Assembly: GCA_964648005.1 (NCBI GenBank)
Contig: CAZYKR010000039.1
Location: 1-21,730 of the forward strand
Source: JAGQTE01 sp964648005
Lineage (GTDB): Bacteria > Actinomycetota > Acidimicrobiia > Acidimicrobiales > Acidimicrobilacustridaceae
DNA length: 21,730 nucleotides
Direction of reading: 5' to 3'
A program made the position numbers and the translations under genes. Position 1 is the first letter of the stretch, and the number at the start of each line of letters is the position of its first letter. The notes beneath the pieces were generated by a model. It searched no databases. It was not told the DNA's origin and worked only from the letters and a program-made list of their open reading frames with translations. Shown here piece after piece: positions 13,974 through 20,888 of the stretch.

Positions 13974-14639
13974 TCAGCTCCGTGCGGCGGCGAAAGCCTG
14001 CAGGTCCGCCTCGAGGGCGCCGAGATCCGGGCCGATGGTCAACTTCCGGTTCCGCTCGTCGCCGGGGACGACGACGACGCCATAGCCGGCTGCCTCGACG
14101 ACGGCGGCGTCGTCGGTGGCATCGAGTCCGGCGGCATGCGCCTGGCGGAGCACCGCCGCGTCGAACGCCTGCGGCGTCTGGACGCGCACGAGCGCGTCAC
14201 GCGGCAACGTGTCGACGATCACCCCGTGCTCGACCATCTTGATGGTGTCGGCCACCGGCAGGCCCGGCACAGCGCCCGCCGCGCCCGAGCGCACGGCGCG
14301 CACGACGGCGGCGAACAGCTCGGGCGAGGCCGCCGGTCGTGCCGCGTCGTGCACGACGATGATGGTCGCCGCCTCGGGCACGGCCGCCAAGCCAGCGCGC
14401 ACCGAGTCGGCGCGCGCCGCCCCGCCGGCAACCACCGCATCGGCGCCGGGCACGGGTGGTGCGCCGGCATCGATCACCTCGGGCGGCAGGACGACGACGA
14501 CGCCCACGGCCACGGATCGTGCCGCGTCGACGGACCAGTCGAGCACGCGACGTCCGGCGATCTCGAGGAACTGCTTGGGCTGGTCGGCGCCGAGGCGCAG
14601 GCCCTTGCCACCGGCGACCACGATCGCCCACACGCTCAT
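13974..14639 (-). CDS. ispD: 2-C-methyl-D-erythritol 4-phosphate cytidylyltransferase
   Basis: IspD joins CTP and methylerythritol phosphate to form CDP-ME in the non-mevalonate isoprenoid pathway. The 221-residue length is typical. The nucleotide loop VAGGKGLRLG with PKQF is at residues 8-24, GGAARADSVRAGL follows, VVHDAARP is the central active-site motif, and LVRVQTPQAF, TDDAAVVE and GDERNRKLTIGPDL complete the family order. The ATG at 14639 overlaps the carD stop (ATGA), the carD-ispD pairing known from mycobacteria. An ispF gene often follows ispD, but here the next gene is the ABC1-type kinase. Confidence 0.95.
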   Translation of the reverse strand: MSVWAIVVAGGKGLRLGADQPKQFLEIAGRRVLDWSVDAARSVAVGVVVVLPPEVIDAGAPPVPGADAVVAGGAARADSVRAGLAAVPEAATIIVVHDAARPAASPELFAAVVRAVRSGAAGAVPGLPVADTIKMVEHGVIVDTLPRDALVRVQTPQAFDAAVLRQAHAAGLDATDDAAVVEAAGYGVVVVPGDERNRKLTIGPDLGALEADLQAFAAARS

Positions 14640-15139
14640 GCCAGCACCTCGTCGAGCGTCCGCTCCGCCTCGGCCTCGGGCACGTCGAGGGCAAAGGTCA
14701 ACTCGGACACGAGGATCTGGCGGGCCTGGCCGAGCATGCGCTTCTCACCGGCGGAGAGCCCCTTGTCGGCGTCGCGCAGGGCCAGGTTCCGCACCACCTC
14801 GGCGACCTGGTAGACGTCGCCGGACTTGAGCTTCTCCTGGTGGTTCTTGAACCGCCGCGACCAGTTGGTCGGCATCCTCGCGTCCTTGCGTCGCATCAGT
14901 GCGAAGACGTCCTCGACCTCGTCGGCGGCGATCACCTCACGTAGGCCGACCTCGTCGACGTTGTCGACGGGCACCATCAAGGTCAGGTCGCCGTAGGCCA
15001 GCCGCAGGACGAAGTACTCGACCGTGGTGTCCGGCTCCGTCGGGAGCGGACGCGCTTCACGCCGCACGATCGTCGCCGCCCCGTGATGGGGGTAGACCAC
15101 CTTGTCTCCGACCGTGAACGACGCCAACCTCGGTCCCAA
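14636..15139 (-). CDS. carD: CarD-family RNA polymerase-binding transcription regulator
   Basis: CarD binds the RNA polymerase beta subunit and stabilises open promoter complexes, and in mycobacteria controls rRNA and stress transcription. The N-terminal RNA polymerase-interaction domain begins FTVGDKVVYPHHGAATI (8-24 from the TTG at 15139). The C-terminal helical DNA-binding domain has PTNWSRRFKNHQEKLKSGDV, with Trp93 at the position of the mycobacterial Trp85 wedge residue, then VAEVVRNLALRD and LSAGEKRML. No ATG or GTG precedes the conserved domain. TTG 15139 and TTG 15127 are both possible; the second gives a length closer to Mycobacterium CarD. A TACCCT hexamer at 15169-15164 may be its -10. 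The gene is coupled to ispD through ATGA. Confidence 0.93.
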   Translation of the reverse strand: MGPRLASFTVGDKVVYPHHGAATIVRREARPLPTEPDTTVEYFVLRLAYGDLTLMVPVDNVDEVGLREVIAADEVEDVFALMRRKDARMPTNWSRRFKNHQEKLKSGDVYQVAEVVRNLALRDADKGLSAGEKRMLGQARQILVSELTFALDVPEAEAERTLDEVLA

Positions 15140-15163
15140 CTCCCCGACGCACTCGACTCGGCC

Positions 15164-15169
15164 AGGGTA
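15164..15169 (-). promoter_or_regulatory. Possible -10 for carD-ispD
   Basis: The minus strand reads TACCCT, 24 bases before TTG 15139 and 36 before TTG 15127. A short leader would then include GGGGAG (15145-15140), which spaces better with the TTG at 15127. This supports, but does not prove, the shorter CarD. Confidence 0.3.
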
Positions 15170-15219
15170 GTCGGGGGCCGTCCGGCACCGGGCCTGACGC
15201 GCCCCATACGTCGTGCCAC

Positions 15220-15225
15220 TACGAT
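15220..15225 (+). promoter_or_regulatory. Putative -10 of near-leaderless crp-like promoter
   Basis: TACGAT is 9 bases before the ATG at 15235. CTGACG at 15194-15199 matches the inner TGAC of TTGACA but the 20-base spacer is long. No Shine-Dalgarno is seen. Confidence 0.4.
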
Positions 15226-15234
15226 GCGCGCCCG

Positions 15235-15894
15235 ATGAGCGATGTGGACCTGCTGACCGAGGTTGAGCTCTTTGCCGACCTCACGTCCGACGAGATGGCG
15301 ACCATCACCGACGCCATGGCGGTGCGGGCGCTGCAGCGAGGTGACGTGCTCTTCAGCGAGGGTGACGAGCCGACGGAGCTCTTCGTCGTGACCAACGGGC
15401 GCATCGCCATCTCCAACCAGTCGGTCGACGGGCGCGAGTCGATGATGGCGTTGATGGAGCGCGGCGACCTGTTCGGCGAGATGCCCCTGTTCGACCAGAT
15501 GGACCGTTCCGCCGGGGCGCGGGCGCTCGAGGCGTCCGAGGTGATCGCCATCCCCTACGAGCCGGTGCAGTCGCTGTACCGCAGCCGGCCCGAGCTGCTG
15601 TGGCGCGTCGTGGCGTTGCTGGCCATGCGGTTGCGTACCACCGACGCCGCCCTGGCCGACTCGGTCTTCCTCGACGTCACGGGCCGAACCGCCAAGCGCC
15701 TGCTGGAGCTGGCCGGCGACCGGGACGAGTTCGCGCTGCCGATCACCCAGGAGGAGCTCGCCGGCATGGTCGGCGCCTCGCGCGAGCGGGTCAACAAGGC
15801 GATCGCGTCGTTCGTCCGCCTGGGCTGGATCGAGCAGCTCGATCGCCGGTACCGGATCACCAACCGCGAGCAGCTCGAGATCCGAGCCCGCTGA
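15235..15894 (+). CDS. Crp/Fnr-family transcription regulator
   Basis: This 219-residue protein has the standard two-domain layout. The cyclic-nucleotide-binding beta-roll covers about residues 10-115, with GDVLFSEGDEPTELFVVTNGRIAI and a phosphate-binding cassette FGEMPLFDQMDRSAGARA (80-97), where Glu82, Arg91 and Ser92 sit at positions that contact cAMP in CRP proteins. A long dimer helix follows (about 118-142). The winged HTH covers about 165-210, with PITQEELAGMVGASRERVNKAI. There are no cysteines of an Fnr iron-sulfur cluster. It resembles mycobacterial Crp (Rv3676) in organisation. Because the cassette is intact, cAMP binding is likely. It is divergent from carD and followed 11 bases later by a small lipoprotein gene. 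Confidence 0.92.
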   Translation: MSDVDLLTEVELFADLTSDEMATITDAMAVRALQRGDVLFSEGDEPTELFVVTNGRIAISNQSVDGRESMMALMERGDLFGEMPLFDQMDRSAGARALEASEVIAIPYEPVQSLYRSRPELLWRVVALLAMRLRTTDAALADSVFLDVTGRTAKRLLELAGDRDEFALPITQEELAGMVGASRERVNKAIASFVRLGWIEQLDRRYRITNREQLEIRAR

Positions 15895-15905
15895 TCGGGG
15901 CCGAC

Positions 15906-16118
15906 GTGCCGCCGCCGACCCCGCTCGCCCGTCGGCCCCGGTGGCGTGCGGCGGCCGCGGCCATGCTCTGCGGCACCCTCGTGCTCACGAGCGCCGCCTG
16001 CGTCGGCCGCAAGGGCAACAACGACGGCCCGAAACGGCAGGGTGAGCCGAACCCGGCGCAGCCCTACGCCGATGAGCGCCAGGAGCTCGAGACCGAGAGC
16101 CAGCGCAGCTCCAGCTGA
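15906..16118 (+). CDS. Small predicted lipoprotein (70 aa)
   Basis: A GTG start gives a 70-residue product with an arginine-rich n-region (LARRPRWR), a hydrophobic core (AAAAAMLCGTLVLTS) and a lipobox-like SAAC with Cys32. The mature part is only 39 polar residues, rich in Gly, Asn, Pro, Glu and Gln, and probably disordered. It begins 11 bases after the crp-like stop, so it is likely co-transcribed. I recognise no family. The in-frame ORF continues upstream through the crp gene, but only the part from 15906 looks like a protein start. Confidence 0.6.
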   Translation: MPPPTPLARRPRWRAAAAAMLCGTLVLTSAACVGRKGNNDGPKRQGEPNPAQPYADERQELETESQRSSS

Positions 16119-16130
16119 CCTCGGGCGACG

Positions 16131-16790
16131 TCAGGCCGAGAGGAAGGCGATGGCCCGCCGCCAAGCGTCGGCGGCGTCCTCGGGCCGGTGCGCCGGTCGG
16201 CTGTCGTCGTGGACGAAGCCGTGGTCGGCACCGGCGTAGCGCACCACCTCGACGCCGGCCGCCTCGAGCGCGTCGACGTCGTCGGCGGGGGTCCAGGGGT
16301 CGGCGGTGCCGACGACCGCCATCGTCGGGCAGGCCGCCGGCCGTGCCAGGTAGTCGAGCGGCTGGCCCTGCGTCGGGCTCGCCCACTGCTCGGGCACGCG
16401 GATCATCCCGTAGAAGGCGACGGCGCGGTGGAACCTGCCCGACCCGGCGGCCTTGAGCGTGTACATGCCCCCCATGCAGAACCCGAGCATCCCCACCGTC
16501 GCCGCCCCCGTGGCGTCGGCGGCGGCGGCGACATCGGCCAGGACCCGTTCGTCGTCGAGGTCACCGACGTGGTCCAGGCGCCAGTCGAGCGGTCGGTGCT
16601 CGTTGCCGGGCCACGGCTCGGGGGCGCAGACGGCCCAGCCGGTCTCGGCGGCGAGCCGGGCGCAGTGCTCGTCGAAGAGGGGGCGCAGCCCACCGATGTC
16701 GGGGAAGACCACCAGGCCGCGCGCCGGTGGGGCGCCGTCGGACGGCAGGGCCAGCTCGGCCGGGGTGCCCGACGGCAGCGAGATGCGCAT
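16131..16790 (-). CDS. Dienelactone hydrolase family protein
   Basis: This 219-residue alpha/beta hydrolase belongs to the dienelactone hydrolase (carboxymethylenebutenolidase) family. The nucleophile elbow GFCMGGM places Cys105 as catalytic residue, with Asp164 (GTADPWTP) and His190 (GADHGFVHD) completing the Cys-Asp-His triad, and VVFPDIGG (27-34) forms the oxyanion region. The substrate could be a dienelactone or an unrelated ester; no aromatic degradation genes are nearby. The ATG at 16790 overlaps the guaB stop as TGATG, so the two are probably co-translated, which is an odd pairing. The reading frame is open far into guaB, but the family starts at this ATG. It converges with the small lipoprotein gene with 12 bases between stops. 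Confidence 0.9.
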   Translation of the reverse strand: MRISLPSGTPAELALPSDGAPPARGLVVFPDIGGLRPLFDEHCARLAAETGWAVCAPEPWPGNEHRPLDWRLDHVGDLDDERVLADVAAAADATGAATVGMLGFCMGGMYTLKAAGSGRFHRAVAFYGMIRVPEQWASPTQGQPLDYLARPAACPTMAVVGTADPWTPADDVDALEAAGVEVVRYAGADHGFVHDDSRPAHRPEDAADAWRRAIAFLSA

Positions 16791-18283
16791 CAGCTGCGAC
16801 GCCGGTAGTTCGGCGCCTCTTCGGTGATCCAGATGTCGTGCGGGTGGCTCTCGCGCAGGCCGGCGCCGGTCATGCGCACGAACCGGGTCGCCGTCTGCAT
16901 GTCGTCGATGGTGGCAGCGCCGCAGTAGCCCATGGCCTGACGCAGGCCGCCCTCGATCTGGAACACGGTGTGGCGCACGGCGCCCTTGTACGGCACCCGC
17001 CCCTCGATGCCCTCCGGCACGAGCTTGTCGGCGTCGTCGACGTGCTCCTGGAAGTAGCGGTCCTTCGAGAACGAGCGGGACTTCATTGCGCCGACCGAAC
17101 CCATGCCGCGGTACTCCTTGTACCGCTCGCCGTTGACGACGACCACCTCCCCGGGCGATTCGTCCGTACCGGCGAACATCGAACCGAACATCACGGCGTC
17201 GGCACCGGCGGCGACGGCCTTGGCGACGTCGCCGACGTACTGGATGCCGCCGTCGGCGATCACCGTCACGCCTCGCGACCGGGCGACCTCGGCGGTGTCG
17301 AACACGGCGGTGATCTGCGGCACGCCGATGCCGGTGACGACCCGCGTGGTGCAGATCGAGCCCGGGCCGATGCCCACCTTGATCACGTCGGCGCCGGCGT
17401 CGATGAGGGACTCGGCCGCAGCCGCCGTGGCGATGTTGCCGGCCACGAGCGGACCCTCCCACACCCGGCGCAGCTCCCGCACGGTGTCGCGGACGCTGTC
17501 GGCGTGACCGTGCGCAGTGTCGACCACGATGAGGTCCACCCCCGACGCCACGAGGCCCTTGGCTCGCTCGATGGCGTCGGGCCCGACGCCGACGGCGGCG
17601 CCGCAGACCAGCCGGCCTTCGGCGTCCTTGGTGGCGTTCGGGTAGTCGATCTTCTTCTGGATGTCCTTGACCGTGATCAGGCCCTGCAGGTAGCCCTCGG
17701 CGTCGACCACCGGCAGCTTCTCGATCTTGTGGTGCCGGAAGATCTCCTTGGCTGCCTCGAGGTCGGTACCGACCGGTGCGGTGACGAGGTCACCGGCGGT
17801 CATCACCTCGGCGATCGGCACGCCGGGGTCACGGTCGAACCAGCGCAGGTCCCGGTTGGTGAGGATGCCGACGAGCCGATTGGTGTCGTCGGTGATCGGT
17901 ACGCCCGAGATGTGGAACTGGGCCATCAGGTCCAAGGCGTCGCCGACGGTGTTGTGCGGGCGCAGCGTGACCGGGTGGCTGATCATGCCGGACTCGGAGC
18001 GCTTCACCCGGTCGACCTGGGCCGCCTGCTCGTCGGCGGGGAGGTTGCGGTGGATGATGCCGAGCCCGCCGAGCCTCGCCAGCGCGATGGCCATCCGATG
18101 CTCGGTGACGGTGTCCATGGCGGCGGACACGACGGGCAGGTTCAAGACGATGTCGGCCGTCAGGCGGGTGGAGGTGTCGACATCTTTGGGCAGCACCCGC
18201 GACTCGGCGGGTAGCAGCATGACGTCGTCGAAGGTCAGGCCGAGCTTGGCGAACTTCTCGTCGTAGTCGTCCGAGGGCTCCAT
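16790..18283 (-). CDS. guaB: Inosine-5'-monophosphate dehydrogenase
   Basis: GuaB oxidises IMP to XMP with NAD+, the rate-limiting step of guanine nucleotide synthesis. From the ATG at 18283 the product is 497 residues, the usual length. The N-terminal TIM-barrel part has LTFDDVMLLPAES (16-28). Two CBS domains are inserted at about 100-215 (SHPVTLRPHNTVGDAL and VMTAGDLVTAPVGTDLEAA). The catalytic loop GIGPGSICTTRVVTGIGVPQ has Cys311. The NAD/IMP part has ADGGIQYVGDVAKA, and the mobile flap follows GMGSVGAMKSRSFSKDRYFQ. The frame is open to 18607, but the family begins at MEPSDDYDEKFAKLGLTFDD. TATGAT ends 6 bases before this ATG, supporting the start. The stop overlaps the dienelactone hydrolase gene. 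Confidence 0.96.
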   Translation of the reverse strand: MEPSDDYDEKFAKLGLTFDDVMLLPAESRVLPKDVDTSTRLTADIVLNLPVVSAAMDTVTEHRMAIALARLGGLGIIHRNLPADEQAAQVDRVKRSESGMISHPVTLRPHNTVGDALDLMAQFHISGVPITDDTNRLVGILTNRDLRWFDRDPGVPIAEVMTAGDLVTAPVGTDLEAAKEIFRHHKIEKLPVVDAEGYLQGLITVKDIQKKIDYPNATKDAEGRLVCGAAVGVGPDAIERAKGLVASGVDLIVVDTAHGHADSVRDTVRELRRVWEGPLVAGNIATAAAAESLIDAGADVIKVGIGPGSICTTRVVTGIGVPQITAVFDTAEVARSRGVTVIADGGIQYVGDVAKAVAAGADAVMFGSMFAGTDESPGEVVVVNGERYKEYRGMGSVGAMKSRSFSKDRYFQEHVDDADKLVPEGIEGRVPYKGAVRHTVFQIEGGLRQAMGYCGAATIDDMQTATRFVRMTGAGLRESHPHDIWITEEAPNYRRRS

Positions 18284-18289
18284 GGGCAG

Positions 18290-18295
18290 ATCATA
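18290..18295 (-). promoter_or_regulatory. Putative -10 of leaderless guaB promoter
   Basis: The minus strand reads TATGAT, one base from the TATAAT consensus, then 6 bases, then the guaB ATG. There is no Shine-Dalgarno. It is the best -10 match of the leaderless candidates here, fitting a highly expressed housekeeping gene. Confidence 0.5.
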
Positions 18296-18365
18296 GAAGC
18301 CCGGCCCGTCCGGTCCCACCTCGCCGTTCGAGGAATCGGCGCCTCGCACGGCGCGCCGGTGCAGC

Positions 18366-19439
18366 TCAGGAGTAGCGACCGAGGATGGACGCTTCGGCCA
18401 GCCGCGACAGCCCCTCTTTGATGGCCCGCGCCCGGGTCTCACCGACGCCGTCGACATCGTCGAGGTCGTCGATGGTGGCGCGCATGATCTTCGACAGCGT
18501 GCCGAAGCGTTCGACGATGTGGTCGACCACGCCGTCGGGCAGCCGCGGGATGCGGGCCAGCATGCGATAGCCCTTCGGCTGCAGCGACCCGTCCAGGTCG
18601 CCCCCACCCTCGGGCAGGTGCAGCATGCTGGCGACCTGCTTGAGGTCGAGGAGGTCGCTCGTCGCCAGCTGGTCGAGGGCCGTCATGGCCTCCTCGAGGT
18701 GCCAGGCGGCGTCCTCGTGGAAGTAGTCCAGGACGACCAGCCGCCGCTCGTCCTGCACGCCGGCCATGATCTCGTCGAGCTGGAGGCGGATGAGCCGCCC
18801 GTCGGTGCCGAGCTCGACGATGGTCGCCTCGATCTCGTCGGAGATGCGCAGCACCATCTCCATGCGCTGGAGCAGGATGACGACGTCACGGATGGTGACC
18901 GCGTCCTCGATCTCGAGGCGGGCGAGCTGACCGGCCACCTCGTCGAGCCCGCTCTTGTATCGCTCGAGCGTCTGCAGCGCCTGGTTGGCGCGGTCGAGCA
19001 GCCGCGGGATGGCGGCCAGCGGGTGCTTCTCGTCGTTCATGTAGACGGCGATGATGCCCATGTCCTCGGAGACCGAGATGACCGGCACGTGGATGGAACG
19101 GGCGACCCGCTCGGCGGTGCGGTGGCGGGTGCCCGTTTCGGAGGTGGGCGTGTTGGGGTTCGGCACGAGGTGCACGTTGGCCCTGGCGATGCGAGACGCA
19201 TCGGGCGCCAGGATGATGGCGCCGTCCATCTTGGCCAGCTCCGACAGGCGCTGTGGGCTGAACGCGGCATCGAGCAGGAACCCGCCCGAGCAGATGTTGA
19301 GGACCTCGGGACCGTCACCGACCACGATGAGGGCGCCCATGTTGGCCTGCAGGATGCGATCGAGCCCTTCCCGCAGCGGTTTGCCGGGCGCGACGGCGGC
19401 CAACGCGTGGAGCATCGTGTCGCTGTGCCTGCGGTCCAT
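18366..19439 (-). CDS. disA: Diadenylate cyclase / DNA integrity scanning protein
   Basis: DisA makes cyclic di-AMP from two ATP and pauses at branched DNA such as recombination intermediates. The 357-residue protein has the N-terminal DAC domain with both catalytic motifs: DGA at residues 72-74 (KMDGAIIL) and RHR at 105-107 (GTRHRTAER). A central helical spine follows (about 150-270), and the C-terminal helix-hairpin-helix DNA-binding element is DVDGVGETRARAIKEGL. It is complete and expected to be active. It lies 24 bases after radA, the arrangement known from Bacillus and mycobacteria, where RadA modulates DisA. TAGGCT 8 bases before the ATG suggests that it also has its own leaderless promoter. 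Confidence 0.96.
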   Translation of the reverse strand: MDRRHSDTMLHALAAVAPGKPLREGLDRILQANMGALIVVGDGPEVLNICSGGFLLDAAFSPQRLSELAKMDGAIILAPDASRIARANVHLVPNPNTPTSETGTRHRTAERVARSIHVPVISVSEDMGIIAVYMNDEKHPLAAIPRLLDRANQALQTLERYKSGLDEVAGQLARLEIEDAVTIRDVVILLQRMEMVLRISDEIEATIVELGTDGRLIRLQLDEIMAGVQDERRLVVLDYFHEDAAWHLEEAMTALDQLATSDLLDLKQVASMLHLPEGGGDLDGSLQPKGYRMLARIPRLPDGVVDHIVERFGTLSKIMRATIDDLDDVDGVGETRARAIKEGLSRLAEASILGRYS

Positions 19440-19447
19440 CGCCGGGC

Positions 19448-19453
19448 AGCCTA
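19448..19453 (-). promoter_or_regulatory. Putative internal -10 for disA
   Basis: The minus strand reads TAGGCT, 8 bases before the disA ATG, within the 24-base gap after radA. Any -35 would lie inside the end of radA. This would allow disA expression apart from radA. Confidence 0.38.
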
Positions 19454-19463
19454 CTTGACCGAT

Positions 19464-20804
19464 TCAGCCACCGACGGGGGACGGCTGCGCGATCAGCTCG
19501 ATGGCTTCGCCGAGTGATGCGACCCGGAGGCAGTGCAGGTCGGCGTCGACCTCGGGCGCCAGCATGGGCACGACGGCACGGGTGAACCCCAGCCGTGCCG
19601 CCTCGCCCAGTCGACGGTCGAGGTGGCCGACCTGGCGCAGCTCGCCCGCCAACCCGACCTCGCCCACGCAGACGAGGTCGCTCGGGAGCGGACGCTGGAG
19701 GACCGCCGACGCCAGGGCCAGCGCGATGCCCAGGTCAGCCGCCGGTTCGGCCACGCGGAACCCGCCGGCCACCGCCGCCCAGATGTCGTGCCCGACCAGG
19801 CTCAGGTGGGCCTGCGTCGCCATGACCGCGGCCACCATCGACACGCGGGCGTTGTCGAGACCGATGGCGGCACGCCGTCCCGGACCACCACCGGACTGCG
19901 ATGCCAGCGCCTGCACCTCGACCAGCAGCGGTCGGCGCCCGTCCATGGCAGCGACCACGCCGGCGCCAGGCACGCCCCAGCGACAATCGGCCAGGAACAG
20001 CCCGCTCGGGTCGGGTACGGCCGTCAACCCCGCTCCGGTCATCTCGAACACGCCGAGGTCGTCGGTGGGGCCGAAGCGGTGCTTGACCGCCCGCAGCAGC
20101 CGCAGCGCATGGTGACGCTCGCCCTCGAACGCCAGCACGGTGTCGACGACGTGCTCGAGTTGGCGGGGACCGGCGAGCGCCCCGTCCTTGGTGACGTGGC
20201 CGACCAGCACGACGGCGGTGCCGGTGCGCTTGGCCAGCTCGACGAAGCGGCCAGCGGCGTTGCGCACCTGCGTCACCGACCCGGCACCGGAGGTGCCGCC
20301 GGCGTCGTGCACGGTCTGCACCGAGTCGACCACGACGAGCTCCGCCTCGACGGCATGGACGTGGCGCACGACCGCTTCGAGGTCGGTCTCGTGGACGAGC
20401 CACAGGTCGTCGGCGACGGCGCCGAGGCGCTCGGCACGCACCCGTACCTGCGACGCCGACTCCTCCGCCGAGACGTACAGGCTGCGCCGCCCGCGCCGGG
20501 CTGCCGACGCCGCCGCCTGGAGCAACAGGGTGGACTTGCCGATGCCCGGCTCGCCGCCGAGCAAGGTGACGGAGCCCGGGACGAGCCCGCCGCCGAGCAC
20601 CCGGTCGAGCTCGTCCACCCCCGTCGGGCGCGCCGGGCGAGCGTCGACCGGGACGTCGCCCACCCGCACCGGCCCGGTCGATGCGGCGCCGTCGCCGGAG
20701 GGGACGAGCGTGTTCCATGCATCGCACCCCGGACAGCGCCCGACCCATTGGAGCGACGTGACGCCGCAAGCGCTGCATTGATGGGTCACTCGGTGCTTGG
20801 CCAT
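19464..20804 (-). CDS. radA: DNA repair protein RadA (Sms)
   Basis: RadA is a RecA-like, DnaB-type hexameric ATPase that drives branch migration in recombination. From the ATG at 20804 it has 446 residues. A four-cysteine zinc finger (Cys10, Cys13, Cys24, Cys27; CSACGVTSLQWVGRCPGC) opens the protein. Walker A is GGEPGIGKST at 83-92 and Walker B is ELVVVDSVQT. The RadA-specific motif normally KNRFG reads KHRFG at 241-245. A Lon-protease-like C-terminal domain follows (SGGGPGRRAAIGLDNAR, then DLGIALALASAVLQRPLP). The open frame continues upstream to 21593, but the zinc finger fixes the start. TAGGTT 7 bases before the ATG suggests a leaderless transcript. It is paired with disA. Confidence 0.95.
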   Translation of the reverse strand: MAKHRVTHQCSACGVTSLQWVGRCPGCDAWNTLVPSGDGAASTGPVRVGDVPVDARPARPTGVDELDRVLGGGLVPGSVTLLGGEPGIGKSTLLLQAAASAARRGRRSLYVSAEESASQVRVRAERLGAVADDLWLVHETDLEAVVRHVHAVEAELVVVDSVQTVHDAGGTSGAGSVTQVRNAAGRFVELAKRTGTAVVLVGHVTKDGALAGPRQLEHVVDTVLAFEGERHHALRLLRAVKHRFGPTDDLGVFEMTGAGLTAVPDPSGLFLADCRWGVPGAGVVAAMDGRRPLLVEVQALASQSGGGPGRRAAIGLDNARVSMVAAVMATQAHLSLVGHDIWAAVAGGFRVAEPAADLGIALALASAVLQRPLPSDLVCVGEVGLAGELRQVGHLDRRLGEAARLGFTRAVVPMLAPEVDADLHCLRVASLGEAIELIAQPSPVGG

Positions 20805-20811
20805 GGGCGAC

Positions 20812-20817
20812 AACCTA
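20812..20817 (-). promoter_or_regulatory. Putative -10 of leaderless radA promoter
   Basis: The minus strand reads TAGGTT, then 7 bases, then the radA ATG. The 84-base gap to the divergent hydrolase also has a small inverted repeat, GGGCG/CGCCC at 20855-20869, of unknown value. Confidence 0.42.
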
Positions 20818-20888
20818 CGGAGGGGGTCTGACAGCCATGCGCGGCACGAGGAATGGGCGCCACACGCCCGGCTTGGCAGAATCGGGGC

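Noticed and set aside
16114..16135. CTGAC...GTCAG inverted repeat between the lipoprotein and dienelactone hydrolase stops
   Set aside because: Only a 5-bp stem with a 10-base loop; it could be a weak bidirectional terminator but is not distinguishable from chance.
16791..17462. Upstream extension of the dienelactone hydrolase into guaB
   Set aside because: Arg/His-rich shadow translation; the enzyme family starts at the ATG overlapping the guaB stop.
18519..19517. Plus-strand 332-codon frame opposite disA
   Set aside because: A complementary-strand shadow of a gene with both catalytic motifs intact; no start signal.
20855..20869. GGGCG/CGCCC inverted repeat between radA and the hydrolase
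   Set aside because: Short arms made of the commonest bases in the genome; no second copy noticed. Mentioned only as a possible operator.
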